From Ktedonosporobacter rubrisoli (GTDB taxonomy: Bacteria; Chloroflexota; Ktedonobacteria; Ktedonobacterales; Ktedonobacteraceae), in the NCBI RefSeq assembly GCF_004208415.1, contig NZ_CP035758.1:10106001-10170000 (forward strand): a DNA stretch of 64,000 nt, given 5' to 3'. Below the pieces are notes generated by a model that saw nothing but the letters and a program-made list of their open reading frames with translations, was not told the origin of the DNA and ran no database searches. Made by a program: the position numbers and the translations under genes. Positions 39,595 through 48,856 of this stretch are shown piece after piece (position 1 is the stretch's first letter; every line of letters begins with the position of its first letter).

Positions 39595-41685
39595 ATGGCG
39601 CAAGAGGAAACCGAGGCAAATCCTCAGCGGAGCGTGCTATTGCGGCGCGCGTACGAGCTATTGGAGAGCCTGGGTCAACCGGTAAGCGAGGACCTGTTAA
39701 TCAGGCATATTTTTGGGGTCAATGATACGAGTAGCCAGGGCGCTTTGTGGACTCTGCTCTTGCGTCAAACCTTAAAGCATTCTGCGCTTTTTGAAGAGAT
39801 TGAGCCGCCTGGCGAGGAGCAGGAAAAGTCCTGGGCGCTTTCAGCCTGGCGTAGCACGCAGCAGCCACTTGAGCGCACCGAATTTGTTGTGCTGGATATT
39901 GAAACTACAGGCTTTCGACCCGGTTCGGCCCGTATTATCGAGCTGGCGGCTGTACGTTTACGTGGTGGCGAGAGTGTCGACGCGTTTCAGTGCTTGATAA
40001 ATCCTGGTCGTCGTATTCCCCCCTTTATTCAAAAGTTTACAGGGATTACCCCGGATATGCTGGCGGATGCCCCTGCTATTAGTGAAATCTTTGCCGATTT
40101 TTTGCAATTTATTGAAGGGGCTACGCTTGTTGGGCATAATGTCGGCTTCGATATGGGCTTTCTTGCCTATGAGGCACAATTGCTGGGACATGCATTTCCT
40201 CTTGAAGCTCTGGATACTATTCCGCTGGCTCGTCGCTTCTTGCCAGGCTTGAAGCGCTTTAAGCTCGACTATGTTGCGCAACATCTGCACATCCCTCCGA
40301 CGAATCGGCATCGGGCCATGGGCGATGCGAAAGTGACGGCAGCCGTTTTTGTGCACTTGCTAGAACTGGCCCGGCAGCAAGGCATAACCACGCTGGGCCA
40401 TCTGCGTACGCGCCTCCAGCTGCCTGTGACATGGAGTGGCGATATTGCTCAGGTGCACGTGTCGAGAAAGAGTCCCATGCGCGCCGATAGCCAGCTGAGC
40501 TCTGCTGCTGTCGCCTCGCGTCCAAACGGCAATCTTTTTCTCAATCCCGCCTGGAAACAGACTTTCCCTACTCAGCCAGGAGTTTATCTGATGAAGGATG
40601 CTGAAGGGAATGTCATCTATGTAGGCAAAGCTAAGTGCCTGAAGGATAGGCTTTCTTCCTATTACAGCCAGCCCCTGGGCTATACGCGTAAGATGGATGG
40701 TCTGCTGCAGAATATCAAAGAGATCGAGACCCGTGTTCTGGGCTCGGAACTGGAAGCCTTGCTGGTTGAGTCGCGCCTGATCAAAGAGCTCCAGCCCATG
40801 TATAATGTGCAGTTGCGCAACTATGAGCTCTATCCTTTTATTAAAATAGATATCCAGCATCCCTTTCCGCGCATCTATGCCACGCGCGAGGTTGCCGCGG
40901 ATGGTGCACGCTATTTCGGGCCCTTTCGCAGCAGGCGTGTTGTGGACCTGACAATTGAGCTTGTCGAAAAGATATTTTCAGTGCGAACCTGTACGCGTGG
41001 TTTGCCTCCGCATGCGGCTCCGTCTGAGCCCTGTCTGCGCTTGCACCTGGGACGTTGCCTGGCTCCCTGTCGGGGAGACGTTGATCCAGCCGCGTATCGT
41101 CAGATCATTACACAAGTTTGTGAATTCCTTGGAGGCGAGAGCGAGGATTTGTTGGATCGTTTGCGCCGCCAGATGTTTGAAGCTGCGCAGCAGTTAAATT
41201 TTGAGCGTGCTGCCTGGCTGCGCGATATTGTGCGTAGCGCCGATGAGGTGCTTATTGGCCAGCGGCTCATCACAGGAGCTGTTGAGGCCAATAACCTCTT
41301 TATCGTCTATCCCTCAGCGCACGAGGGATATAACGAAATATTCCTGATTCGGCACGGGCGTCTGGTCCGACAGCGCTGCATAGTCCACGAAGCGGCAGCC
41401 ATGAAAGAAGCAATCTGCGAACTGCTGACGCTGGCGGCCGAGCTGGGAGAGCCGCCGGGAGTTGTGAGCAAGGCCGAAGTCGATCAGATCAACATTATTA
41501 GTCGCTGGATACACCATCATAGCGCTGATCGCGCCTTCTTTCCGTTTCAGCAAGCTCTACTTGAGGGCCAGGCACCTCAAGAGGTAGCGGAGCGAGTGTG
41601 GACTGAGATAGATGCGGTTCGCTCTATTTCGTCAGAGCTGGAAGAAGAGCGGGATGCTATCAGTGAAGATTCGGACTTCTTTTAA
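39595..41685 (+). CDS. DEDDh exonuclease fused to UvrC-like GIY-YIG nuclease
   Basis: 696 residues from ATG 39595 (AGGAGA 8 bases upstream; a GTG at 39574 is possible). Residues 95-260 are a DnaQ-like 3'-5' exonuclease: LDIETTGF, GHNVGFDMGF, HRAMGDAKVT. After a linker, a GIY-YIG domain begins GVYLMKDAEGNVIYVGKAK (about 329-347), as in UvrC and Cho, followed by a Cys-rich insertion (CTRGLPPHAAPSEPCLRLHLGRC) and a UVR-like C-terminal helical part. The UvrC endonuclease-V/HhH domains are absent. Probably an accessory repair nuclease; this domain pair is known in Actinobacteria and Chloroflexota. Confidence 0.92.
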   Translation: MAQEETEANPQRSVLLRRAYELLESLGQPVSEDLLIRHIFGVNDTSSQGALWTLLLRQTLKHSALFEEIEPPGEEQEKSWALSAWRSTQQPLERTEFVVLDIETTGFRPGSARIIELAAVRLRGGESVDAFQCLINPGRRIPPFIQKFTGITPDMLADAPAISEIFADFLQFIEGATLVGHNVGFDMGFLAYEAQLLGHAFPLEALDTIPLARRFLPGLKRFKLDYVAQHLHIPPTNRHRAMGDAKVTAAVFVHLLELARQQGITTLGHLRTRLQLPVTWSGDIAQVHVSRKSPMRADSQLSSAAVASRPNGNLFLNPAWKQTFPTQPGVYLMKDAEGNVIYVGKAKCLKDRLSSYYSQPLGYTRKMDGLLQNIKEIETRVLGSELEALLVESRLIKELQPMYNVQLRNYELYPFIKIDIQHPFPRIYATREVAADGARYFGPFRSRRVVDLTIELVEKIFSVRTCTRGLPPHAAPSEPCLRLHLGRCLAPCRGDVDPAAYRQIITQVCEFLGGESEDLLDRLRRQMFEAAQQLNFERAAWLRDIVRSADEVLIGQRLITGAVEANNLFIVYPSAHEGYNEIFLIRHGRLVRQRCIVHEAAAMKEAICELLTLAAELGEPPGVVSKAEVDQINIISRWIHHHSADRAFFPFQQALLEGQAPQEVAERVWTEIDAVRSISSELEEERDAISEDSDFF

Positions 41686-42818
41686 GCCGGCTCCTGGATA
41701 GTGGGAGCGTAGGCATACAGGCAGCGGGGGTACCATTGTACCTCCTGGCCCACTTGAGCAAGCGGGCGACCCAGGGCGCGATAATATATTTTCCCTATGG
41801 TAGTCTCTAGATCGTACTCTGTCTGTGAGCCTTGATATTCTATTCGCGCGATAGTTGCCGCAATTCCAGCTCTGGCAGGTGGATTGCCTGTTATGATCTC
41901 TCCCCACTCAGGCCGCAGCATAAACACTACATCTGAGCCCGGCTGGCAGCTCTTGTTAAGCAATTTAACAGTGTAGCGCTGCTCCTCAATCGTCACCTCT
42001 GCGTTTCCTGCATCCAGGTTTGCCTCAAGACGACCGGGCAAGAGCGTATAAAGGCCGCATAAACCAGCGATCTCTTGTGTTGCCGGGCATTCATAGATAT
42101 CCATAGGGCGGCCCAACTGCTCTATATGGCCGCTCTGTAAGATCATGACCCGATCAGCCACGGCGAAGGCTTCGCGCACATCATGGGTCACGTATAGGGC
42201 CGCAACTTGAGATTCTTGTTGCTGGCGGCGGATCTCCTGGGCGAAGCTGGCCTTCAGAGCCGAATCAAGATTGGCTGTAGGCTCGTCAAATAAAAAGAGG
42301 CGCGGCTGTGCGGCCAGGGCACGAGCTAAGCCGACGCGTTGCTGTTGTCCACCCGAAAGCTCAGAGGGATAGCGTGTCGCATAAGCCTCAAGGTCCAGGC
42401 GGGCCAGCATTGTCGAAGCCTGTTTCTGGGATATGGCCTTGCTCATTCCCTGCCTGCGCAAGGGGAAGGCCACATTTTCTAAAACGCTCATGTGCGGCCA
42501 GAGAGCATATGATTGAAATACCATACCAAGATGACGTTTTTCCGGGGCTTGGACCGCCCCTGGCTGGGAGACGAGTTCACCGGCGAGGTAAATGCTGCCC
42601 TTTTCGGGCGCAAGAAAGCCAGCAATCGTATTGAGCAGGGTAGTTTTTCCGGAGCCGGAAGCTCCAAGAATGGCCAATAGCTCTCCTGGATAGAGCTCAA
42701 AGGTAATCTCATGAAGGACCGGCTGCTGATCCAGCGTGACCGAAAGATCTTTAACGGCAAGGATAGCTTCTGCTTGAGTTATTTCTGCTCTAGCATGTTG
42801 TTTTGCTACGTATTTCAT
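41682..42818 (-). CDS. ABC transporter ATPase (iron/phosphonate-type importer)
   Basis: 378 residues. Walker A GASGSGKTTLL (about 53-63), signature LSGGQQQRVGLARAL (about 154-168), Walker B LFLFDEPTANLD, switch His in VTHDVREA. A C-terminal TOBE-like regulatory domain (about 260-370) marks it as a CUT1/FutC-type importer ATPase. Its start overlaps the end of the permease gene (ATGA), so the three genes 45474 to 41682 form one translationally coupled minus-strand operon, SBP first. Confidence 0.92.
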   Translation of the reverse strand: MKYVAKQHARAEITQAEAILAVKDLSVTLDQQPVLHEITFELYPGELLAILGASGSGKTTLLNTIAGFLAPEKGSIYLAGELVSQPGAVQAPEKRHLGMVFQSYALWPHMSVLENVAFPLRRQGMSKAISQKQASTMLARLDLEAYATRYPSELSGGQQQRVGLARALAAQPRLFLFDEPTANLDSALKASFAQEIRRQQQESQVAALYVTHDVREAFAVADRVMILQSGHIEQLGRPMDIYECPATQEIAGLCGLYTLLPGRLEANLDAGNAEVTIEEQRYTVKLLNKSCQPGSDVVFMLRPEWGEIITGNPPARAGIAATIARIEYQGSQTEYDLETTIGKIYYRALGRPLAQVGQEVQWYPRCLYAYAPTIQEPA

Positions 42819-44476
42819 ATACTCTTTTTCTCCTCTAGCTTGCGGGATTGCCTTCCCGCCGTAAGAACCAGAAGACTCACCACCATCAACAGCGTGAGCA
42901 AGACGCCTATCGTTGCCGTGGTCGCCGCGTCGCCTCCTTCCTCAGCATTTAGCACGGCAATTGCCAGGGTCTCGGTGCCGGGAGCATAGAGCAGGCTGGA
43001 CATTGTAAGTTCGTAGATGCTGTTAATAAAGACAAGGACACCACAGGCCAGTGCCGTGCCGCCTAGTTGTGGCCAGATCCCGACCAGATAGGCCTGGAAG
43101 GGTCGGGCTCCGAAGAGACGTCCTGCACGCACGCGACTTGCCTCGATCTGCGTGCGCGTTGCGGCTATCGGCTCGGCAAGGCCCCAGAACTTGGCAAGAT
43201 ACGCCAGAAAGATGATAGCGAACGTACCATAGAGCCACTTGCCATAGGCGATAGTGGTAGCGACGCCAATAACCGACCCTGGTATGGCATAGGGAAGCCA
43301 GGCCAGGCGCGTGAGGATTCTTCCCCAGCGGCTCTTGTGCGACCATTCGGCTCCGCTCAGTCCAACCGCGACGATGACCAGGGCGGCCAGGGCAGCGAGG
43401 AGCAGGCTATGAACGATAGCTGTGGCAGTGCTCTCTTGCAGGGTATCTACAATGTGGGCCAGCGTCAAGTTTTGCGGAAGAGGTGCCAGGCCATAAGATG
43501 TGGTCAAGCTCGTCAGAACGAGGGCAATAAAAGGAATAATCGTGACGACCAGGGTATAAACCAGCAAGGCTACCTGACCGATCCCGCGCAGAACCTGGCC
43601 CTCTTTCCTCTGACGTGCTTGGGGCAGCGCCGCATACGTGATAAGGCTATGTCCACTCTCGAAGCGTTGTAAGGCGAGTAAGACGAGCAAGCTACCGAGA
43701 GCCAGAACCAGGGACAGAGCCATGGCGATGGAAAAGCTGTCAGGCGTGCTCGTAAAGGAGAGCTCCTGGTAGATCTGGGTGGTAGCTGTAAGAAAATGGG
43801 CTGGAATGCCCAGGACGAGCGGAATGCCAAAATCGCCAGCATTGAGGGCGAATACAAGCCCGGTAGCCGCGATGAGGGCCGGCCGTAGAGCGGGCCAGAC
43901 CACGCTGACAAAGGCTTCCCAACGCCTGGCGCCATGGATGCGAGCCGCCTCAATGGGCCGGGGATCGAGGCGGGCTAGAGTTGCTGAGAGGATGATATAG
44001 GTGAGAGGTGCGCTGTGGACTGCAAGCAAAACAATCACTCCTAGGGGTCCATAGAGCCAGGGAAATGTCTGGTGTAGAACGTAATCGCTAAGGCCTCCAC
44101 GGGCGTAGGCTTGCAGCCAGGAGAAGGCTCCTACAAAAGGTGGAATAAACAGTGGGAGCAAGGCTGCAAGGTGCCACCAGCGTTGCCAGCGTGCTGGAAT
44201 GCTGTTCACAATCAATGCGCTGGCAACACCAATGATGTGCGCAAGCAGTGTCGAGGCTACAGTTACCTCAACGGTATTTGCGAGCGGCTGCAAGGTATCT
44301 GGCTGCCCTAGCACCCTTATAACGCTGCTACCATTCTCGACTACCGTTATGATCAGGATCAGCAGGGGAAGCAAAACAACCCCTGCCAGGATCACCATAG
44401 CAAAGAGGATAAGCCGATATGCGACAGAATTACCTGGGCGGCTTACCTGCAAAGGAATGGTGGTTTTTACGTTCAT
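42815..44476 (-). CDS. ABC transporter permease, two fused membrane domains
   Basis: 553 residues with twelve membrane helices: two six-helix halves, each with the EAA-type loop seen as IEAARIHGARRWEAF (about 185) and IEASRVRAGRLFGARPF (about 450). Fused double permeases are typical of FbpB/FutB iron importers and some 2-aminoethylphosphonate systems. It overlaps both neighbours by 4 bases. Confidence 0.9.
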   Translation of the reverse strand: MNVKTTIPLQVSRPGNSVAYRLILFAMVILAGVVLLPLLILIITVVENGSSVIRVLGQPDTLQPLANTVEVTVASTLLAHIIGVASALIVNSIPARWQRWWHLAALLPLFIPPFVGAFSWLQAYARGGLSDYVLHQTFPWLYGPLGVIVLLAVHSAPLTYIILSATLARLDPRPIEAARIHGARRWEAFVSVVWPALRPALIAATGLVFALNAGDFGIPLVLGIPAHFLTATTQIYQELSFTSTPDSFSIAMALSLVLALGSLLVLLALQRFESGHSLITYAALPQARQRKEGQVLRGIGQVALLVYTLVVTIIPFIALVLTSLTTSYGLAPLPQNLTLAHIVDTLQESTATAIVHSLLLAALAALVIVAVGLSGAEWSHKSRWGRILTRLAWLPYAIPGSVIGVATTIAYGKWLYGTFAIIFLAYLAKFWGLAEPIAATRTQIEASRVRAGRLFGARPFQAYLVGIWPQLGGTALACGVLVFINSIYELTMSSLLYAPGTETLAIAVLNAEEGGDAATTATIGVLLTLLMVVSLLVLTAGRQSRKLEEKKSI

Positions 44477-45474
44477 TGGGCTTTGGCAAAGATGGCATGG
44501 AACTGTTCTAAGAGCGAGGTGCGCTTCTGCACTATCTGTGACCAGTCCACGCTAGCGAGTTTCGTATGTGCCGGTATCATGCTAGAGCTGCCCAGGGCGG
44601 GAGCATATCCCAGTTGCTCCACGGCTGCCTGTCCCCCGGAACTGAAGAGCCAGTCTACGAACTTGTGGGAGAGGGCGTTTTCATGGCCGGCCACGATACT
44701 CACCGGAGCGGGAACAGGGATAGCACCGTCCGAGGGCCAGACGACCTCAATTGGCGAACCTTTGGCCAGAAGAGCCCTGACAACGCTATCAAGCGTGATG
44801 CCTATGTTCACGCGCCCGGCTGCTACATCGGTTCCCACAGTGTTAGTAGACTGAACAGTTATCGCGTTATTTTTCTTCAGATTAGAAAAATATGACCAGT
44901 TGTAGGTTTGTGAAAGATAGCCAACCATGCCCAGGGTTGTGCCCGAGTAAGCCGGATCACCCAGCTCTACTTGATTTTGATATTTGCCGGAAGTCAGATC
45001 CTGCCAGGAGCTTGGAACTGGCAATGACATGCCCTTGTGATAGATGATCACATTGTTGAAGCTAAAGGCTCCCGACCAGTGGGCGTCCTGAAACGAGGCA
45101 GGCAATTGAGAGGCGTTGGTGGGCTTGTAAGAGGCCAGGATCTGCTGTTCGTCAAGGCCCGGCATTGCTGTGGGATCGGCTAGCAAAAGAACGTCTGCAT
45201 GCAGGCTTCCCGCAGCTTTCTCCGCCTTGATGCGCGTGAGTAAAGCCCCGGTACCACCTGTGACGACGGTAACCTTGCTGCCCGGTGCATAACTCTCAAA
45301 GGCTTTTGCTAGCAGTTTCCCGTTGGCCTCGGTTAAGGCTGCGTAAACTGTGAGCGAGGTTGGCGTACTGGCGTTGGTAGAAGCTGGCGTGGAACCTGTA
45401 CTACCACAGCTAGTAAAGATAAGAAGAATAACAAATAGTGCTGGAAATAGGCTAAGACGTGTAAAGAATTTCAA
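44473..45474 (-). CDS. Substrate-binding lipoprotein of the ABC importer
   Basis: 333 residues with a lipoprotein signal: hydrophobic run then LIFTSCGS, lipobox Cys near 23, and a Ser/Thr/Pro-rich linker. The mature part begins SLTVYAALTEANGKLLAKAFE, the opening of the Fe(3+)/phosphonate-type binding proteins (SBP_bac family), with the FSFNNVIIYHKG hinge region. Ferric iron is the more common ligand; 2-aminoethylphosphonate or a related anion cannot be ruled out. It would be anchored on the outside of the cell membrane. First gene of the operon. Confidence 0.85.
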   Translation of the reverse strand: MKFFTRLSLFPALFVILLIFTSCGSTGSTPASTNASTPTSLTVYAALTEANGKLLAKAFESYAPGSKVTVVTGGTGALLTRIKAEKAAGSLHADVLLLADPTAMPGLDEQQILASYKPTNASQLPASFQDAHWSGAFSFNNVIIYHKGMSLPVPSSWQDLTSGKYQNQVELGDPAYSGTTLGMVGYLSQTYNWSYFSNLKKNNAITVQSTNTVGTDVAAGRVNIGITLDSVVRALLAKGSPIEVVWPSDGAIPVPAPVSIVAGHENALSHKFVDWLFSSGGQAAVEQLGYAPALGSSSMIPAHTKLASVDWSQIVQKRTSLLEQFHAIFAKAQ

Positions 45475-45936
45475 CGATTTACTCTCTTTCCGCCAGCCAT
45501 AAAATGGCTCTGTAGAGGAGCTGGGCTGAACATGCCTTCACAATTACAGGGCGGTCAGCTGGACTCATGAGTGGCATTACGTTTTGCTGATTGTAGATCT
45601 TACTATAGAGGAATATTGCTAATGCTGCGTTAAGGCGAGGTAAAATCAGCCTTAATATAGGTGTGAGGTGTACACTTACTAGGCAAAGATGGCACAACTA
45701 TCTGGCAGCTGGCGAAAATATTCGTATAAACTACCGGTTCATCATCTTCTCATCTGTCTCTCCCTATAATAGAGTGCAGCATTCGCCTTGTAGGGAGATA
45801 GCGGTTCTTATCTCAATAAGGCCTATGCTCTCAGGAAAACATGTACAATGGATCTCTCGCGAAGTACCACGCTCTTTACTGTACGTGCTTTCCACAGTCT
45901 TTGAAGAAATCGAGAGTAAGGAAGATGTAGCAACAT
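45475..45936. other. Intergenic region between divergent units
   Basis: 462 bases with no supported gene. It must carry the divergent promoters of the ABC operon (leftward) and the membrane-protein gene (rightward). A TATAAT is at 45765-45770, but no good -35 at 17 bases. I see no recognisable riboswitch or strong terminator. The longest rightward frame (45663-45968) has poor context and overlaps the next gene in another frame. Confidence 0.6.
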
Positions 45937-46761
45937 ATGAATACGCCTTCGTTTCAAAAGCACCATAATGCGGATACCAGCACTCCTGGTTCCATTCCCC
46001 AACCTTTCTCTACTGCCACTCGGGCCCTGAGAAAGGTCCCCGAAGTCACCATTTACTTCTGGATTGTGAAGTTGCTAACAACGGCTATGGGTGAGGCAGC
46101 TTCTGACTACCTGGTCTTTCACATCGACCCTTATCTTGCCGTCGCTCTTGGTGGTATTGGCCTGCTTGTTTTATTAGTTCTGCAGCTTTCCATACGTCGC
46201 TATGTGACCTGGATCTACTGGTTCACTGTCGTGATGGTTGCAATCTTTGGTACCATGGCCGCCGATGTCGTTCATGTGGTCCTGGATGTGCCCTATCTGG
46301 CTTCTACTCTGTTCTTTGCGCTTGTGCTGGCCGTGATCTTCATTATCTGGTACGCAAGCGAACGAACCTTATCCATTCACAGTGTGGCGACACGTCGTCG
46401 TGAACTGTTTTATTGGGCCACCATTATGGCCACTTTTGCCCTTGGCACTGCAGTCGGGGATCTGACAGCCGCGACGCTTGGCCTGGGCTATCTTGCCTCC
46501 GGGGTCCTGTTTGCAGCTTTGTTTGCGCTCCCAGCTCTTGGCTACTTTTTGTTTGGCCTCAATGATATTGTGGCCTTCTGGTTTGCCTATATCATTACTC
46601 GACCGCTGGGCGCATCGTTTGCAGACTGGTTTGGCAAGTCTTCCCTGGGTGGTCTTGGGCTTGGTGATGCAAAAGTTGCCCTGGTTCTAACAGCTTTGAT
46701 CGTCGGTTTTGTCATCTATTTGACCATCACCCACAAGGAGATCAAGGGCGGTAAGGGCTAA
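45937..46761 (+). CDS. COG4705-type integral membrane protein
   Basis: 274 residues. Eight predicted helices from about residue 40. Two internal halves repeat the pattern of a TAMGEAASDYL / FALGTAVGDLTAATL motif (acidic residues in the helix) followed by a GYLASG/DPYLAVALG loop, which is the hallmark of the COG4705 membrane proteins. Their function is unknown; a manganese or other cation role has been suggested for relatives but is not shown here. Ribosome site is weak (AAGGAAG 12 bases upstream). Confidence 0.8.
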   Translation: MNTPSFQKHHNADTSTPGSIPQPFSTATRALRKVPEVTIYFWIVKLLTTAMGEAASDYLVFHIDPYLAVALGGIGLLVLLVLQLSIRRYVTWIYWFTVVMVAIFGTMAADVVHVVLDVPYLASTLFFALVLAVIFIIWYASERTLSIHSVATRRRELFYWATIMATFALGTAVGDLTAATLGLGYLASGVLFAALFALPALGYFLFGLNDIVAFWFAYIITRPLGASFADWFGKSSLGGLGLGDAKVALVLTALIVGFVIYLTITHKEIKGGKG

Positions 46762-47188
46762 AGGGAACGAGAGCGAGGAAACCGCAGAGCAGGGAAAGAA
46801 GTGGTATACTAGTCAGAGTCTTGGGATGAAGAAGAGGCCTTTGGCGATCTGCGCTGGCGGCCCAAAATACTTGCATCGTTGGGATAAAGAGATCCTGCGC
46901 ACGAAAGGACACTCCAAGGAGCGCGTCGCGCAGTGGCCTTTGTGTGCTTGGGATCGCGTCAGTGCGCGTGATAGGCGGAACTCGCCCAGTTCGGCAGATG
47001 CAGGCTTTGACAGCAACGGTGACAGCGACCGCCAGCGCTCGGCTGAAATAACTGGTGATTTCTAGAATCTACTTCGTCCTGGTATATGCTTTCAGAGAAG
47101 AAGAGAGGCGTCAACCTAATAGATCTTACTTCTGCTGGGAGTGTTGAGCCTGATAATAGGCAAGTAAGCCTGCGGAGATATCAAAAAA
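46762..47188. other. Unassigned 427-base gap
   Basis: Between the membrane-protein gene and dcd. Part of it (about 46,870-47,060) is more GC-rich and can form local hairpins, but open frames there (79 codons rightward, 67 leftward) have atypical composition and no good start context. The promoter of the dcd-tmk operon must lie in the last 150 bases. Nothing else is recognised. Confidence 0.55.
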
Positions 47189-47782
47189 ATGTTGTTATCT
47201 GACAAGCGTATTATTGAGGAAATAAAGAACGGCAACATCGTCATTGAGCCGTTTGATGAGCGCCATTTGGGGACAAATTCCTATGATTGTCGCCTGGGCG
47301 AGTGGTACTTTCAGGGGGATGCAAATGTAGAAATTATGCATCTTGATATTCCTGAAGAGATTCGCCACTACTGGGGAGAGCCGCGCAAGGCCATAGACGG
47401 TGTAATCTCTATTCGCCCCGGCACAACCATCCTGGCCCATACGCAAGAGATCATTGGTGGACGTAACGGTTTTCTTGCCAAGATGTACTCACGCAGTACT
47501 GTGGCGCGTTCGGGCCTGTCGGTATGCCGCTGTGCTGGCGTTGGTGACGTTGGCTATATCAGTCGCTGGACCATGGAAATTAGCAATCATACCCAGACGA
47601 CTATTCTGGTCCCGGTAGGTTTTCGTATTTGCCAGCTCACGTTTGAGTATGTGGGAGAGACCCTGAAAGAATATCATGGGAAATATGGCAAACTGCCCCA
47701 GGATTGGGTGCCAGAAGACATGTTGCCCAAGCCATATTTTGATTGGGATTATGATGTATATCGTACAGACCGGGGGAAGTAG
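47189..47782 (+). CDS. dcd: dCTP deaminase
   Basis: 197 residues; GGAG upstream of ATG 47189. The family start MLLSDKRIIEEIKNG, the RSTVARSGLSV segment that contributes to the trimer active site, and catalytic Glu in WTMEISNHT are clear. It deaminates dCTP to dUTP for thymidylate synthesis. The next gene starts 3 bases after the stop, giving a dcd-tmk pair devoted to dTTP supply. Confidence 0.95.
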   Translation: MLLSDKRIIEEIKNGNIVIEPFDERHLGTNSYDCRLGEWYFQGDANVEIMHLDIPEEIRHYWGEPRKAIDGVISIRPGTTILAHTQEIIGGRNGFLAKMYSRSTVARSGLSVCRCAGVGDVGYISRWTMEISNHTQTTILVPVGFRICQLTFEYVGETLKEYHGKYGKLPQDWVPEDMLPKPYFDWDYDVYRTDRGK

Positions 47783-47785
47783 GCA

Positions 47786-48436
47786 GTGAGAAAAGGACAA
47801 CTCATCTCCTTTGAGGGGCTTGATGGAGCGGGTAAGACAACGCAACTGGAATTGCTGGCTGGCTGGCTGCGCGGGCAGGACATTGCCTATATACAAACGC
47901 GTGAGCCCGGAGGTACGTCCCTTGGAGCTGAGATCCGTCATCTGTTATTTGGGCGCCCTGAGTTAACAATCACCCCACTTGCGGAGGCTTTCCTGTTCCA
48001 GGCCGATCGCGCTCAGCATTTTTCTTCGTTGATTCTACCAGCTCTGGAGGCAGGCAAGATTGTGATTACTGATCGTTGCCTGGATTCCAGTATTGCTTAT
48101 CAAGGCGCCGCACGTAAGGTAGGCGAAGAACTAGTGAAGCATCTCTCGCTGATCGCGACTCAGGAACATGTCCCTGATCTGACTATTTTGCTTGATCTTG
48201 ATCCCTTGCTGGTCAACCGGCGAACGGCAGTGGACCAGGATAAGCGCAGCATACGCGAGGCGCAGAGCCGATTTGATCGTGAGACTGAACAGTTTCACCG
48301 ACGTCTGCGCGAGGCATTTCTGCGGCTTGCGCAGGCCGAGCCCGAGCGCATCAAAGTTATCGACGCCTCTTTGCCTCCCGAACAGATTCATCAGAAAGTG
48401 CTGGCTCTGGTCATAGCGCAATTAGACAAAAAATAG
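47786..48436 (+). CDS. tmk: Thymidylate kinase
   Basis: 216 residues, GTG start at 47786. P-loop FEGLDGAGKTTQLE (about 9-22), REPGGTSLGAEIR, the DR-type motif DRCLDSSIAYQGA (about 95-107) and the LID region are all present. It phosphorylates dTMP to dTDP. Translated right after dcd. Confidence 0.95.
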   Translation: MRKGQLISFEGLDGAGKTTQLELLAGWLRGQDIAYIQTREPGGTSLGAEIRHLLFGRPELTITPLAEAFLFQADRAQHFSSLILPALEAGKIVITDRCLDSSIAYQGAARKVGEELVKHLSLIATQEHVPDLTILLDLDPLLVNRRTAVDQDKRSIREAQSRFDRETEQFHRRLREAFLRLAQAEPERIKVIDASLPPEQIHQKVLALVIAQLDKK

Positions 48437-48450
48437 CGCCTGGGGAGGCA

Positions 48451-48813
48451 CTACATGGCCTCCAGGCGCTGCTTGCGTTTCTGCGCTTCGAAATAGTCTG
48501 GATTCAAATCCAGGGCATGCTGTACAGCTGCTAAGGCCTCTTCTTTCCGGCCTAAGATGCCCAAAACCCAGGCTTTGCCGTCCCAGGCCGGAACATAGTA
48601 ATTATCGAGGTCCAGAGCCTGCTCGAAATCGGCTAAGGCTTCGGTATATTGGGCCAGCATAGCCTTGCAAGTGCCACGCGTATAAAGAGCCTCTGCGTTT
48701 GTTGGCTCAAGCGCTACTGCGCGCTCGGCTGCTGCCAGGGCTTCATTATAGCGGATGGCCGCCGCTAACTGCTGGCTATATTTGAGCCAGAACTTTGCTC
48801 GTTGTGCGCTCAT
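48451..48813 (-). CDS. Small TPR protein
   Basis: 120 residues made almost entirely of three TPR motifs (AIRYNEALAAAERAVALEP, AQYTEALADFEQALDLDN, GRKEEALAAVQHALDLNP). No signal peptide. TPR proteins mediate protein contacts; the partner is not predictable. It lies 43 bases from the MocA-like gene on the same strand. Confidence 0.85.
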   Translation of the reverse strand: MSAQRAKFWLKYSQQLAAAIRYNEALAAAERAVALEPTNAEALYTRGTCKAMLAQYTEALADFEQALDLDNYYVPAWDGKAWVLGILGRKEEALAAVQHALDLNPDYFEAQKRKQRLEAM

Positions 48814-48856
48814 ACATTTCCATCTTCCTGTTCTAACAACTAGAGTATTTCAGCTC

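Noticed and set aside
45663..45968. 101-codon rightward frame before the COG4705 gene
   Set aside because: No ribosome site, unlikely composition, overlaps the next gene in another frame.
46826..47065. 79-codon frame in the gap before dcd
   Set aside because: Composition is unlike a protein and there is no start context; listed as unassigned gap.
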